DNA of 64,000 bases from NCBI RefSeq assembly GCF_016097555.1, contig NW_024532768.1:62001-126000 (forward strand), given 5' to 3'. The first letter of the stretch is position 1; every line of letters begins with the position of its first letter. Source of the stretch: Gigantopelta aegis (taxonomy: Eukaryota; Mollusca; Gastropoda; Neomphalida; Peltospiridae). The position numbers and the translations under genes are program-made. The notes beneath the pieces were generated by a model, which made no database searches, had not been told where the DNA came from, and saw only the letters and a program-made list of their open reading frames with translations. Below are positions 11,880 to 23,129 of this stretch, piece by piece.

Positions 11880-11974
11880 TGTTTTGTGCGTCGTGCACGC
11901 ACAGTGTTCATAAATTGACATACGTATGCAATGCGATGCAACGCAAGGCTTTGCGTCATTATGTGAACCAGCCT
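11880..11974 (-). repeat. Right terminal region of the three-gene transposon
   Basis: Read on minus from 11974 it begins AGGCTGGTTCACATAATGAC, then short degenerate GCATTGCAT/GCGTTGCAT repeats and a gtgcgtgcacgacgcac stretch. This resembles Harbinger-type ends. The matching left end is not in the window. Confidence 0.55.
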
Positions 11975-12357
11975 TTAGTCCCTAGGGACAAAGGGAGGGG
12001 GATGGACAAGCAGGACTAAAGCTTAAGGCAGTGTTAAAGGAGTCCACAGGACATACTTTACTGTCCATTAGTCCCCTTAGGGACAAAGTGAAGGGATGGA
12101 CAAGCAGGACTAAAGCCAGTGTTAATGGAGTTCATAGTACTTTCCATTAGTCCCTTAAGGACAAAAGTGATGGGATGGCAGCAGGACTAAAGGCAGTGTT
12201 AAAGGAGTCCATAGGACATACTTTACTGTCCATTAGTCCCCTTAGGGACAAAAGTGATTGGATGGACAAGCAGGACTAAAGGCAGTGTTAAAAGAGTCCA
12301 AGGACATCCTTTACTGTCCATTAGTCCCTTAGGGACAAAAGAGATGGGATGGACAAG
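11975..12357 (+). repeat. Minisatellite, left part (~85-90 bp unit)
   Basis: About four and a half copies of a unit that runs ttagtcccttagggacaaa, then a gatgggatggacaagcagga box, then a ggcagtgttaaaggagtcca box, then ggacatactttactgtcca. The block continues beyond the second Gypsy element at 16712. No coding potential. Confidence 0.9.
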
Positions 12358-12570
12358 TGTAACGTGGGTATATCTGCCAGTTAAAGTTCAAGTCTCAGTT
12401 CAAACAATTGTATATTTCAACAAGAACTCTTTGAATATATACACAGGTAGGAAATTTTACACACAATCACAGAATGTTCTAGATATATTTATCACATAAT
12501 TAACAAATTAACACTTATGTACACACAAATGAGTCAACTTAGAGATACAGTAATATAGTAACACACTACA
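12358..12570 (-). repeat. 3' LTR of Gypsy element 2
   Basis: Plus-strand ends tgtaacgtggg...acactaca; aligns to 16495-16711. Confidence 0.92.
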
Positions 12571-12597
12571 CTATTCCCTCTTCTAGTTTTTGTGTCC

Positions 12598-15500
12598 TCA
12601 CAAAATCAGTAGGAAAGTAATAAAGTCAATGTGTAATATAATCTTCGTAACGCACTGGGGGTTGGTGATTACATTGTGGTCTTCCTGTCCCAATTGGTAG
12701 TTCATCTGATGAGGTTGTATATCTCCAGATGATCGAGTTTCTTGTTTGATTCGCAATGATTTCCGCATATGTTGGCTTTGATGGTGGGGTGGCTGGTGGA
12801 GAAGTTGGGTTAGGGTAAGCTGCTTCACTTCCTCTCTTTCGTGGGGCAGGTGTAGGTGCTTCTTGCTGGCTTTGACCTGTGGCTCACCATAGCAGAGCTT
12901 TAGTCTGTTCCTATGCACTCCAATGTCTTGGAGATCCAATCAACTGTATCCGGTAGGTCACAGCACCAACCCTGTCAATTATAGTGTAAGAGCCACGCCA
13001 CAATGAAGACAGTTTCCTAGTTCTTCCTGCTTTACAGCAGGGACATAGAGCCAACTCTGTCCCCTACAGTGAGGTTGCTGCCAGTGGACTTTCTCAATCA
13101 TATTTTGATTTATTCTTTTGGTGTGCTTTGTTTCAGTTTCCATCTCACATCATTGTACACTCCTTTTGGTGAATGGTTCACATCTTCCACAAACTCAGGA
13201 ATTCCTTTCTCTTTCCTTTCTCCTGGTAAGGGACCCTGCATAGCATTACATCTACTGGAAGGTTTGGTGATCATCCAAAATTAACTTGATAAGGATGTAG
13301 ACTCATGGAGGGCAGTTCTGTACGCAAATAACACCTTGGGGATATGCAGATCCCAATCTTTTTGGTTCTCCTTCACTAACTTGGCTAGCATTGCCTCCAA
13401 GGTATGATTGAAGTTTTAATTGTCCACTTGTCCATTTTCTTGTGCTGTTGTTTGTGTACGCTCAATTCCTAGACATTTGCAGAGAGATGAAGCAACTTGA
13501 CTTGTTAAGTTTTGCTGTTGTAAGACAGCTGCTTTCATATCGCTGGGATCACTAGTTGTGTTTTTGCTATTGAGGTGCAGGAGGAGGTTTTAAATTACGG
13601 CACAAAACTCTATTTTGGATGAAGGTTCTATGTAGTCCAGGAGATGAACTCGCAGGTAGTGGCTTCCCTTCCTCAAGTGCTTTGATCACTGGTGCAAGCT
13701 GTTCATCAGCAAGTGGGTCCTTCTCATATTGTCTGGATCTATATCCAATTGATGTATTGCGGCAACTACGTTCTCTGTAGAGGGTCACCTGGACATGGTA
13801 TCAGCATTACCATGACTCCTCCCTTGTTTGTACTCGAACTGAAAATTGAATTGTTGGAGGAAAATTTCCACCTTGAGAGACGTCCTCTGGTATCTTTCAG
13901 ACCTTTCAGAGATGTCAGAGGGTTATGTCAGTAACCAGCTTAAAGTCAAAGCCATACAGGTACTCTTTGATAGCTGCCACTGCAGCGAGTGCTTCCTTCT
14001 CAATTGTAGAGTAGTTTCGTTCAGCCTTTTTCAGTTGTCTACTCCAGTACGCTATCACTCGTTCTTTGCCGTCCTGATTCTGTCTCAGGACTCTCCTATA
14101 GCGGAATCCGACGCATCAGTATACAATACGAATTGCTGGCTGTAATCTGGGAATGCAAGGATAGGTGGGCTCACTAGTCTGTGTTTAAGCTCATCGAAAG
14201 CATTTTGGCATTTGGAATCCTAGTGGAAGCCATTTTCCTTTGTCAGAAGCTTATGGAGTGGTTCTGCAACCCTGGAATAATCAACTACAAACTGGCGGTA
14301 GTAGTTGGCTAGTCTTAAAAACTGCCAGAGTTCCTCTCATTGTTTTGGAATTGGATATGTAGACACTGCCTCGGTCTTTGCAGGGTCTGGTGAACACATT
14401 CAGCAGATACTATGTGTCCAAGGTACTTGACTTCCCTTTGAGCAAAATGACACTTGTTGAGCTTTAATGTTAAGCCCGCTTGCCGCAGTACTTGAAAGAC
14501 ATTTGTCAACCTTTCAATATGCTCTTTAAAGGATTTGCTAAATACCCACATGTCGTCCAGATATATCAGGCACTGTTTTTCTCCATTAGTCCAGCAAGAA
14601 TACACTCCATTAGGCTGCTGAAACGTGGTAGGTGTGTTGGTAAGGCCAAATGGCATTACGTTGAATTCAAAATGGCCTTTGGGAATCGAAAAAGCTTTTT
14701 TTTTCTTGTCTTGCTCTTCAACTTCCACCTGCCAGTAGCTGGAGGTGAGGTCCAGTGTGGTGAAGTAGGTGGCACCAGCAAGAGAATCAAGAGTGCATCT
14801 ATCCTTGGGAGTGGGTAGGCATCCTGATGGGTGACAGAATTGAGTTTCCGGTAGTCCACACAGAACCGCCAGGAGCCATCCTTTTTCTTTACCATCACTG
14901 CAGGCGATGACCAGGGGCTACTACTGGGTCTCACCACCTTGATCAAGCATCCTTGTGACTTCCGCATCAAACCAGGAAGGGGCTTGTGATCGGTCTGTTT
15001 GTATAGCCACCACAATCGTTTATGTTATCATCCACTAGCATCACATTGTGTCTGGGGGTTTGCCTCTCCAAGCTTCATACCTTTATAGATGGTTATTGGT
15101 GTGGGGCTGACATTCATCACTTGTAGAATGACCTCCTCCTTTCTCGACATAACTGGACTCAGTGTCCTTGTAATACACAGATTCATGGGAGGTGCACCAC
15201 TCATCGGGCTCAACAAGTGCTCACAAAAACTGCTACACTCTTCCTTTAGCTTCTCCCTGTATCAATTGTATTGTGCGTCCGGGTATTTTCTATGTCAACA
15301 GGCTATAACGACCACACTATCAATTTGTGCTTGTTGTGGCCCATAAACATTGGAACATGGCATCGTAAACATTTCCCAATTGAGAGAGTACTACTTTGGC
15401 AGTCCATAACAGCACCATGCTCCTTCAAAAAATCTGAACCCAGTAGACAATCTACTGTTAGGTTCCGAATGACAGTGAACTCTTCCTCGGCACTAAATGA

Positions 15501-16480
15501 TCCCAGGGACACTGCAATCTTTGCTTTTCTGACAACATCGAGTGGCATACCATTGGCACCCACAGCTCCTGGTGAATTGGTCAATTTTTGACGGTACACC
15601 TCTGATAAGAACTCATATCGTGCGACAGAGACAGCAGCTCCAGTATCTAACAGGATTTTAGTAGGTACTTTTCCTACAAGACCGTCTGTGTAGAATATAG
15701 CATTAACGCTGCCGGTGGTTTGGGTAGGTCGGTGGATATAAATTACTTACCCCTTGGCCAGCTGCCCACCGATTGGGCTGACCTGTCGTAGTTTAACTGG
15801 GGGCAGTCACGTTGAAAGTGTCCAAAACTCGCCACATTCCAACAGGCGCAACGATCGTGATCCGCTATTGGAGTATACCTTGTGCGGTTGTTGCTTCGGC
15901 AGTTTCGCGAAGGGTTACGATCACGGGCAGTTTGGTTCACACCAGTGGGCTGCAATCTCGTTTCGAGGGCCTCTAGACGCTTTGTCATCTGATCTAGGGC
16001 CTGTTGTAATTGAATGGCCAGCTTTGGGTCTTCCATAGCGTGCGGCTTATTGATCACGTTGATGTCCTTCAATCGCTGGTTCGGTGGGTTTTCGTTTCGA
16101 AGTTTAGCGCATATTCTACCTCCTTCGCTTCTGAACTGCTTGCTCGAAGGTCGTAGGCTGCCCGCGCAACAATATTTGCTGGCTTACCGGGGGCACCAAT
16201 CCTGTTAGGAAACGTTGCAGCAAAATACCAGAGGCCAAATCCTCGTCTGGGTAAGCCTGTTGAATAACTTCTTCAAATGATCGGCGAAATCTATAGCTTT
16301 TTTCACCTGAGCTTCCCCGCTGTTAGTGGGTCTTGAGTCAGGCCAGCTTCTTTCATAAGCGCCGCCTTCAGTAGATTCAGGTCAGCTTTAACGGTTGCGT
16401 CCAGGTCGACATAGTAGTCTACTAGTTTCCCTCGCAATAGTGTCATCTCTGGAAGGGGTAAGTCGAAAGTAGTCCATCCC
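12598..16480 (-). pseudogene. gag-pol region of Gypsy element 2 (fossil)
   Basis: Reading on minus: gag with a zinc-knuckle-like CxxxxFGHFQRDC near 15800-15850; an aspartic-protease region at 15300-15680 (TVDCLLGSDFLKEHGAVMDC); reverse transcriptase at 14315-15015 ([52 protein letters not shown]); an RNase H region at about 13800-14300; and scattered integrase-derived sequence, including a C-terminal VHRNRLKLCYGE segment near 12900. The order is Ty3/Gypsy. It is a different lineage from element 1, judging by LTR, primer site and RT sequence. Confidence 0.88.
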
Positions 16481-16494
16481 ACTCCTGACACCAA

Positions 16495-16711
16495 TATAAC
16501 GTGGGTAAATCCGCCAGTTAAAGTTCAGTCTCAGTTCAAGTCACAGTTAAGAAATTTTACACACAATCACAGGAATGTTCTAGATATATTGATCACATAA
16601 TAACACATTAACACTTATAATATTATCACATAATTAACACATTAACACTTATGGTTATGTACACACAAATGAGTCGACTTAGAGATACAGTAATATAGTA
16701 CACACACTACA
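16495..16711 (-). repeat. 5' LTR of Gypsy element 2
   Basis: Partner of 12358-12570. It differs by a deletion of about 40 bp and an internal duplication of the atcacataattaacacatta segment. Confidence 0.92.
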
Positions 16712-17035
16712 CAAGCAGGACCAAGGGCAGTGTTAAAGGAGTCCATACGACATACTTTACTTTCCATTAGTCCCTTAGGGTTAAAAGTGATGGGATGGAC
16801 AAGCAGGACTAAAGGCAAGTGTTAAAGGAGTCCATAGGACATCCTTTACTGTCCATACCTTCCTTTAGTATAACAATGTTAAGTGTCCACTGGACATTCA
16901 TTCACTGGTCCATCTTTCCCTTAAAGAAAAAGGGAAGGGATGGATGACAAACACAACTTAGGGCAATGTTAAATGAGTCCATAGACATCCTTTTCTGTAC
17001 ATTAGTCCCTTATAGACAAAGGTAGTCTAAATTCC
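16712..17035 (+). repeat. Minisatellite, right part
   Basis: Continues the unit interrupted at 12357 (caagcaggac, ggcagtgttaaaggagtcc) for about three increasingly diverged copies. It fades near 17035 into ordinary AT-rich sequence, in which I see nothing to 17246. Confidence 0.88.
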
Positions 17036-17246
17036 CTTTGGATAGTCAATTGCAATACTGGACAAACCCTCCATTACTGTGGATTAACAATGCCATGCAT
17101 CCTTTGCCATTATTTGTAACACATAATATGACAATCAGAAATGAAACAAGACCAAAATATAAAAATAATAATGGAGATAGCAATTTTAAACAAGATGACT
17201 AACAATAATGATGTATGATGATTTTGCCAGTGTCACAGGTAAACAT

Positions 17247-19146
17247 GGTCAGTCAGTGAACTGTTTTGTTCAAACATTTTTAAATCTAATATAAATAATG
17301 ATTAAACCCTAAAATTCCTTTTTTTAAAATAGAAAAATTGATTTCACCTTTAACAAAATTTGATATCATTTTTTTTTTAAAGAGAGAATGCTTTAAAAAT
17401 AGTTTTAATTTTTAATATTTCTTCAGTCATAAAGAAAAATTAATTTCACATAAAAAAAATTAGAAACACTTATTAAAATCAAAATGCTTGTAACTTGAAA
17501 CTAAAATTTTAAAATTGTTGTTAAACTAATGTACAGACACTAAAATCAGACTAAACTAGCCGAATAGTGTGATGTTGCTGTACAATTTCATATTTGTCGC
17601 AGGTTGGTTTCATCTTATGTACGAAAAACAATGAAGGGTTATTTAGCAACCAAGGGGATTAAAATAGGTGAAAATTGAATTGGAAGATCATTAAAACGAT
17701 AGACCCAAGTAATCATCAATTCAGAGCAACACTAGCTTATTGATATACTAATCCAACTCCATATTTTGCCTCATACTTAGGAGAAAAAGTTTATATTGAC
17801 CAGAATGAGAAAAAGTGATGCTTGGGATAACTCATATTGTGGCTATAGACAGATACAGTGGTAATAAAGTGTACAGTCATTGTACACTACTGGTATTATA
17901 ATAATAATTCATTTTTAGAATCATACAATTGAAAGACTATGGTTGAAGTAAATAGAAGAGTTAATTATCCCATCTAACAAATTCTTATTGAGATGCGCAA
18001 AATGGTGATATTGATATGGTTAATAGCCTTCACATGTTTTGTATGTCATGGGTTTGCAATGTATGTTGTAAACTGTGGTATGAGACTATTTTGTTATCTT
18101 CATGGAATGAGCATCCCTCGCCAAGTAAGTATTCAATTCTTATATATAGCCTCATTTGCTTTTTTCATTTTAGAAGAAAGGATGGAACTCTAAGAGGGAT
18201 TCCAAACCAAAGGACAATAAGAGAAATACGATGTTTAGATCCTTTCCTGCATCTTACCTACCCTCTCCTACACACATTGTACAGATGTATAGAGAAAATG
18301 GAGGACATAAACTGAATTTCACAACAGTCTATTTGGAAGCAATCCTTTTTTTTAATAATACAATAAAGTGTGAGATATGTTGTAAATCATTTGAACATCT
18401 CTCCGCATCTTTTGATGACATTTTCAGTACTGCAGTCAATGGCACAAGTCTCTGTTTGTTGACAATTTTATTTCTTTTTATTGATATAACATATCAACTT
18501 TCTATTAATAATTGAGGTTCAATTAATGAGCTACTATGTAGAACCTTCAGTTAATACATAGTAAACAAACGCAATGCATATACAGAATTTGTATGTGTAA
18601 TAAATTGACCATTCTCACATGTTACCTAAAATATAAGGCTGTAAAGTCAAGCTAATGAAGTATACATATACGGTTCAACAAAAGACAACAAACTATACAT
18701 AGTTGCTTAAATGTAATACTAATTTACAATGGACACCCTACAGGGCAGGTCAACTATGAATGATACTAAAATGATTTGTATTACATAAAATATCATGAAA
18801 ATTAATAATTAAAAGTCAATTTCATAATCAAAATAATTATTATAGCATTTCAGATGACAATATTATTATTATCGAAAAATATTTAATTTCAAGTTTTCAA
18901 GCATTTTTGATTTTTAATGAATGTTTCTAATTTTTTTAATGTGAAATCAATTTTCTTTTTATGATTGAAGAAATATTAAAATAAAAACCAGTTTTTTAAG
19001 CATTCTCTTTTAAAAATGATAACAAGCTTTGTTAAAGGTGAAATCAATTTTTCTATTTTTGATTGAATATAAAGGTTTTTGCGTTTTAATTAATTATTTG
19101 TACTAGTTTTTAAAAAATGTTTGAACAAACAGTTCATTGACCAACC
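17247..19146 (+). mobile_element. DNA element with ~260 bp inverted terminal repeats carrying an integrase-core gene
   Basis: The left arm (17247-about 17505) and right arm (about 18885-19146) are inverted copies of each other. For example gaaaaattgatttcaccttt at about 17334 matches the reverse of 19041-19060, and gtgaactgt..gttcaaacat matches near both ends. Flanks aaacat/aaatat could be a degraded target duplication. Between the arms lies an intron-bearing gene for an rve-type integrase core. A TIR element with an rve integrase suggests a Ginger-like or related DNA transposon; the family is not certain. Confidence 0.75.
17580..18330 (+). pseudogene. Integrase-core (rve superfamily, rva_4-like) gene, broken
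   Basis: Blocks recognisable in order: KGYLATKGIKIGE (about 17630), TNPTPYFASYLGEKV (about 17745), IDQNEK (17796), an AIDRYSG segment (17843), LHMFCMSWVCNVCCKLWYET (18023-18084), SWNEHP (18100), and SYLPSPTHIVQMYRENGGH (18254-18310). A plausible intron runs from gtaagt at 18125 to ttttag at 18172. These blocks belong to a metazoan family of integrase-core proteins with an HIDQNEKL motif. The gene is broken in several places and parts of the core are not recognisable. The interval 18331-18884 shows nothing further. Confidence 0.7.
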
Positions 19147-19660
19147 AAATATCATCCATTATAATTCTCTCACATTCAAAATATCAGCCACTCAGTAACA
19201 TCTTAGTTAATCATTCTGCTAATGCACTAGCTGCTATTATATTGATTGGTTTTTAAAATCATGTTAATTTAACAAAAAAATAGACCAGCCAATTATGGTA
19301 TACAATTAGGATTTGAAAGTAGAAATAAAAGTGATCGAAATTTTATAAAATCATCTTGAAATTATTTCATTAGATTCTGCCTTAATTGATGACACTCTCA
19401 TGTTCAATATGTATTATCGTATACATAATCTACGGAACTATCACATTCCTTTATTGATGACATGCTGTTGCCTTGCAACTTAATGTTTTCTTGATCCAAG
19501 CATGGTATGAAATTGGACTTTGTGGTGAATGTGATATCATAAGTTGGTAAATAGTGTTCAAAACTTAATCCACTGTCACAGCTTGTATCTTCATATTTAC
19601 TCGATGTTATTACTATCTTGTCATTAACATATCAAAGTTTGGTTATAATCATCACTAAGA
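19147..19660. other. AT-rich intergenic stretch
   Basis: I see no gene or repeat here. It separates the integrase element from the 3' end of the minus-strand receptor-like gene. Confidence 0.5.
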
Positions 19661-22600
19661 TCACCATGAACACTCTCTGTCATTAGACATCAAAATGGAG
19701 ACATCTGTAGAGGAGGATGTAGAGAAGAGACTTTGTTTGGGTATTGAGTTAGTAGTGTAAGGTGTTTGTGTTATATTCTGGGTAGGTAGTTGATTGGAAG
19801 TATTACAAGTTGGTGTCAGCATTGTTAAATGAGTAGCAGACTGAGGCATGTCTTTGTAGCTATGAGAGGATGTTACTGCTGATGCAATACATTCTGTTGT
19901 ATGTGATGATATTTGTTTTGATAATGAATGGTCGGCATTGTCAAGATGGCAAAGACTTAAATGGATTGTGGTGGGTACTGTGCTTAATAAAGTGTTCTGG
20001 CCTAGTACTTCTTCTTTTGTATGTTCTATTATAAGTGGTTCCGAACATTCCTCAGTGGTGCTGCATTCAGAAAAGTCAGATAGGCTCTCTTTAGGGGCTG
20101 GTACTGGTTTCTTTGTGATACTGTAAAAGGTTGGATGATTGTAATGACAGATCCATGAATGCTTAGCTCTTCTAAGTTCATGTTAAAAATTATGTTGGAA
20201 ACTTCTTAGTTCCTAGAAAACAATTGCCGGTGTTATTTTATAGGTATGGTTTTAAGGCACTTTATATGTCCCAGTACATACGGTACATTTTTCTAAAAGA
20301 TAGTCCTAAGATAGTTTAATAGTTGGCTGAAACAGGTGACTTTGATTAGTCACACAGTGTACAAATGGCAAAGGCAAAATAATTTGTTTCAGTATGTGTC
20401 AACTTCACCATATGAACTTCAATTCAATAATAATTGAAAAAAAATGTTTCACTATTATAGCCAATGCATGGACCATAATGTATCTTAGGAACCGCCTGGG
20501 ATGTCAAGTATGTCAGGTGAAATAATCATCTTACATTCTGTATATTTACCAATATTTCATTTTTCCAAGCACTTACAATAACTTAAGTAAATTAATAATG
20601 GTATAACATACCTTCTCTTTATATGGATACCATAAGTCCTTAGAATTGTTTTTAGGGACAAGCCTACATCAAAGAACAAAAGAAATTTGATCGTAAGCTA
20701 AACTTATGAGCAAAACTAACGACTAATCCAATTTCATACAATATAAATTATATCCAGACATGGGACAAGCACTTGAGTGCTTGTGCTTGAAAGCACTTTA
20801 AGCACATTTTTTTGGAATGCTTGGAGGTGCTTTCAAGCATTTATTATATATAAGCATTTATGCTTGTGCTTAAGCACTTTATAGCATTAGTGCTTTAAAG
20901 CACTTTATAAGCACTTTTAAGCACAAAGGCTACACGTTCTTTGTGCACACTTAGCAGATCTATTAATACTCTTTTGCTATCAGTCTGTTTATCCATCATT
21001 AGCAAATATAGCTACAACCATGTTGGGAGTTTCCTGTATGTTCTGCTGTGGTAGAGCCGGGTGTTTAGTGTGGCAAAGCAAGATTTTTAGGCCAGAAAGA
21101 TGCTACATTCTATAAACTAATGTTTTATAAGATCTAACAATAAGTATTTTAAAATTTGACTTAGATAAAAGAATTGTTTAGTTGAAGGAAATTTTTTGGT
21201 CGACAGTGCTTGTGCTTGTGCTTCAAGCAGTTTTTAAGTGCTTGAATTTGTGCTTCAAGGATTTATTTTTTGCTTAAGACCTTTTATGAATGCTTGAAAT
21301 TGTGCTTCAAGCACTTCAGTAAATGCTTGCCTCATGTCTGATTATCTCTTAGTGATCTTACCATTTTGTGTGTTTCTTGTAAGCCATACAGGAAAGAAAG
21401 AGTGCAGTAGAGCTAGCAAGAGCTAAAATTACAAGTGATACAAACACTGATGACAAGACCACATGATGAATTCCCCAAAAGCAGAGTTCTGATTTTACTA
21501 ATAAAAGGTAAATTGACACTTAGTGTGATATTTCATGACAATACATAAGGTGATGTCACTATCAAATTCAATTAGTTAAATTGGTTCTGTTCTGATTATG
21601 ATATGTCATTTGAGGCCCTACTAATTAGCTAATGTTTGCAAGACTATCTCCTTAATAGGCAAGGAACTATGCTTAACAATTACATTTTGGTTACATGTTA
21701 CAATTTACCTTAAATATATATGCATATTAGCTTACTGTTTGTTGGTTCACTTAGTACTGCTTGGCTTAATATCATTAAACTGAGAAAGTTGGACTGGTGA
21801 AGTGAAGATGTGTTTAGATGAGGACAGGGATAGGAAGGCGAAGACATATAGAGTGCTTGTATGTGACTCAGTCTGTATAGTATTAATAGATAATGATGCA
21901 GTTTCTGTTGGCATCACAAATATAGATGAATACATATTATTGGTTGGAGTTGAGAATATTGATGAATTGGGAGATTTAGTGGAATCTATTGAAAACCAAA
22001 CCGACTAGTTATTAATTTATAAGTATAAATACTTACCTGCACAATACTCAACCTCATCAAGTGATGTTTTTCAATGAATCTCCAACATTTGCGTATTCCT
22101 TTGGGTAAGAAGCACCATTGAAGACACAAGAAGCTTGTGAAAATAGATTATCACTTAACACTATGTATGGAATTCAATGCGTCGGTTTGGTACTTGAAGA
22201 CTGTAGTATAAATCTACAAATATGTATAATGTATTAATAACCTTACTATGTACTACCTTAATAATATTACTTTAACGACCTTCTACTATGTTTGTAATGT
22301 TATTTGTTAAAGCTTCATAATCATAACCTAATTTATTATCACAATTGTTATGCCTATTCATAGATTCTAAGCGTACTATTGGTAATTCTTTGAACAAACA
22401 TTTGAACATAATATGGAATTTAACATAATGACATTACCTGAGTATTATTATCTCTGCATAATAACATGTATACTCCAGATGAATTAATTTGATATTCTGC
22501 TCTTTCGTCTATAGACCCCATGACACAGATACTGTAGTCTCGTTAATGCATTGTACAAGATAGTTCAAAACATTTTCTGTTGGTTTATTGGCACCTGTCA

Positions 22601-23129
22601 AATAGCATAAAGAAATGAACCATCACTACTAGACTACTCTAATGGGTAATTAATGCAAGCAGGAAAAGTAATGATAGCTGTTTACATTACATTTTATTGC
22701 ATTTGAAGGAAATGTCAGGTATATAATCAACTATGACAATCAAAAACGACACATTGTGCATAATGTTCTCAAGCAAAGGTCAGGATAAAAATGAGACAAC
22801 ATGCAATAATTTTCTCTTATACAACGTTTCAATAATAAAAAATATATAATTATCATGATATTATTTAGTTATGTTAGCATTACGATAAACTCATAAATCC
22901 AGAGAGTTTGGAAACATTGTCTAACTCTAGTATAAATATCTTCCCATCAACTGCTGATACTATGTACACAGTATTTACTTAGTGATTGCAAAAATAACTT
23001 ACAGTGATCAGGAAACTCGTCAGTTCGCTCCGCTGCAATTTCTGTAGTTGTTGTACATGATGCGCATACCAACAGCCACCAATCAGAACCAGTAATCGTT
23101 ACGGTGCGTGTCTTCTTCATCCTGTTCAT
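19661..23129 (-). CDS. Single-pass receptor-like membrane protein, function unknown
   Basis: Exon 1 (23129-23003) encodes MNRMKKTRTVTITGSDWWLL followed by VCASCTTTTEIAAE, possibly a signal region, and joins exon 2 (22594-22438) in phase (T|GT, Cys). Exon 2 looks like one sheet of an Ig-like or FN3-like domain (NYLVQCINETTVSVS, INSSGVYMLLCRD). A putative exon at 22200-22040 adds SQASCVFNGASYPKEY. A Ser/Thr-rich stalk is at 22005-21747. The TM exon at 21477-21370 gives VLSSVFVSLVILALASSTAL then a basic stop-transfer (YKKHTKW). The tail follows in 20665-20612 (LVPKNNSKDLWYPYKEK) and 20120-19661, a Ser/Thr-rich open stretch ending ECSW. Two or three one-base shifts occur in the ectodomain exons. 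I recognise no family; cytokine-receptor-like layout is a guess. Confidence 0.6.
20755..21340. mobile_element. hAT-like MITE built from inverted AGTGCTT-type repeats
   Basis: The ends are CAGACATGGGACAAGCACTT and, inverted, CAGACATGAGGCAAGCATTT. The 8-bp flanks attatatc (20747-20754) and attatctc (21341-21348) match at 7 of 8, as expected for hAT. Inside, both ends are filled with short direct and inverted copies of AAGCACTT/AAGTGCTT, so each end could fold on itself. It carries no gene and lies in an intron of the receptor-like gene. Confidence 0.75.

Larger units (their letters stand above)
1..11974. mobile_element. Three-gene DNA transposon (THAP-DDE4 + PHD/SWIM/YqaJ + MADF-BESS), left end outside window
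   Basis: Three transposon-type genes lie together: a THAP-DDE4 transposase on plus, then on minus a SWIM/YqaJ nuclease-like protein and a MADF-BESS DNA-binding protein. The right end at 11974 reads, outside-in on minus, AGGCTGGTTCACATAATGAC followed by GC-rich degenerate repeats, in the style of animal PIF/Harbinger ends. It is followed directly by TTA at 11975-11977, which fits the 3-bp TWA target site of that superfamily. A transposase paired with a YqaJ protein is known from ISL2EU-type elements; MADF/Myb-like partners are known from Harbinger. That all three genes belong to one element is inference from proximity, orientation and the single end seen. A Gypsy element (4641-11362) and a piggyBac inside it account for about 6.7 kb of the interval. 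Confidence 0.55.
12354..16715 (-). mobile_element. Ty3/Gypsy LTR retrotransposon 2 (minus), broken, inserted in the minisatellite
   Basis: LTRs at 12358-12570 and 16495-16711 are flanked by a short duplication caag (12354-12357 and 16712-16715) of the minisatellite unit. In minus orientation the 5' LTR is at the right, followed by a TTGGTGTCAGGAGTGGG primer-binding-type site (about 16480-16496). The purine tract abuts the left LTR (about 12571-12584). Gag, protease, RT, RNase H and parts of integrase are recognisable. The LTRs differ mostly by small deletions and duplications with few substitutions, suggesting moderate youth. The element is broken, with several to ten or more breaks, and much of the integrase core appears absent. 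Confidence 0.92.

Noticed and set aside
12000-12350. CRISPR-like array
   Set aside because: Repeat and spacer are not distinct; the whole ~85-90 bp unit repeats, so it is a minisatellite, and the genome is eukaryotic.
22947-23002. Extension of receptor exon 1 past 23003
   Set aside because: A good GTAAGT donor at 23002 joins in phase to the next exon, so the open frame beyond it is intronic.
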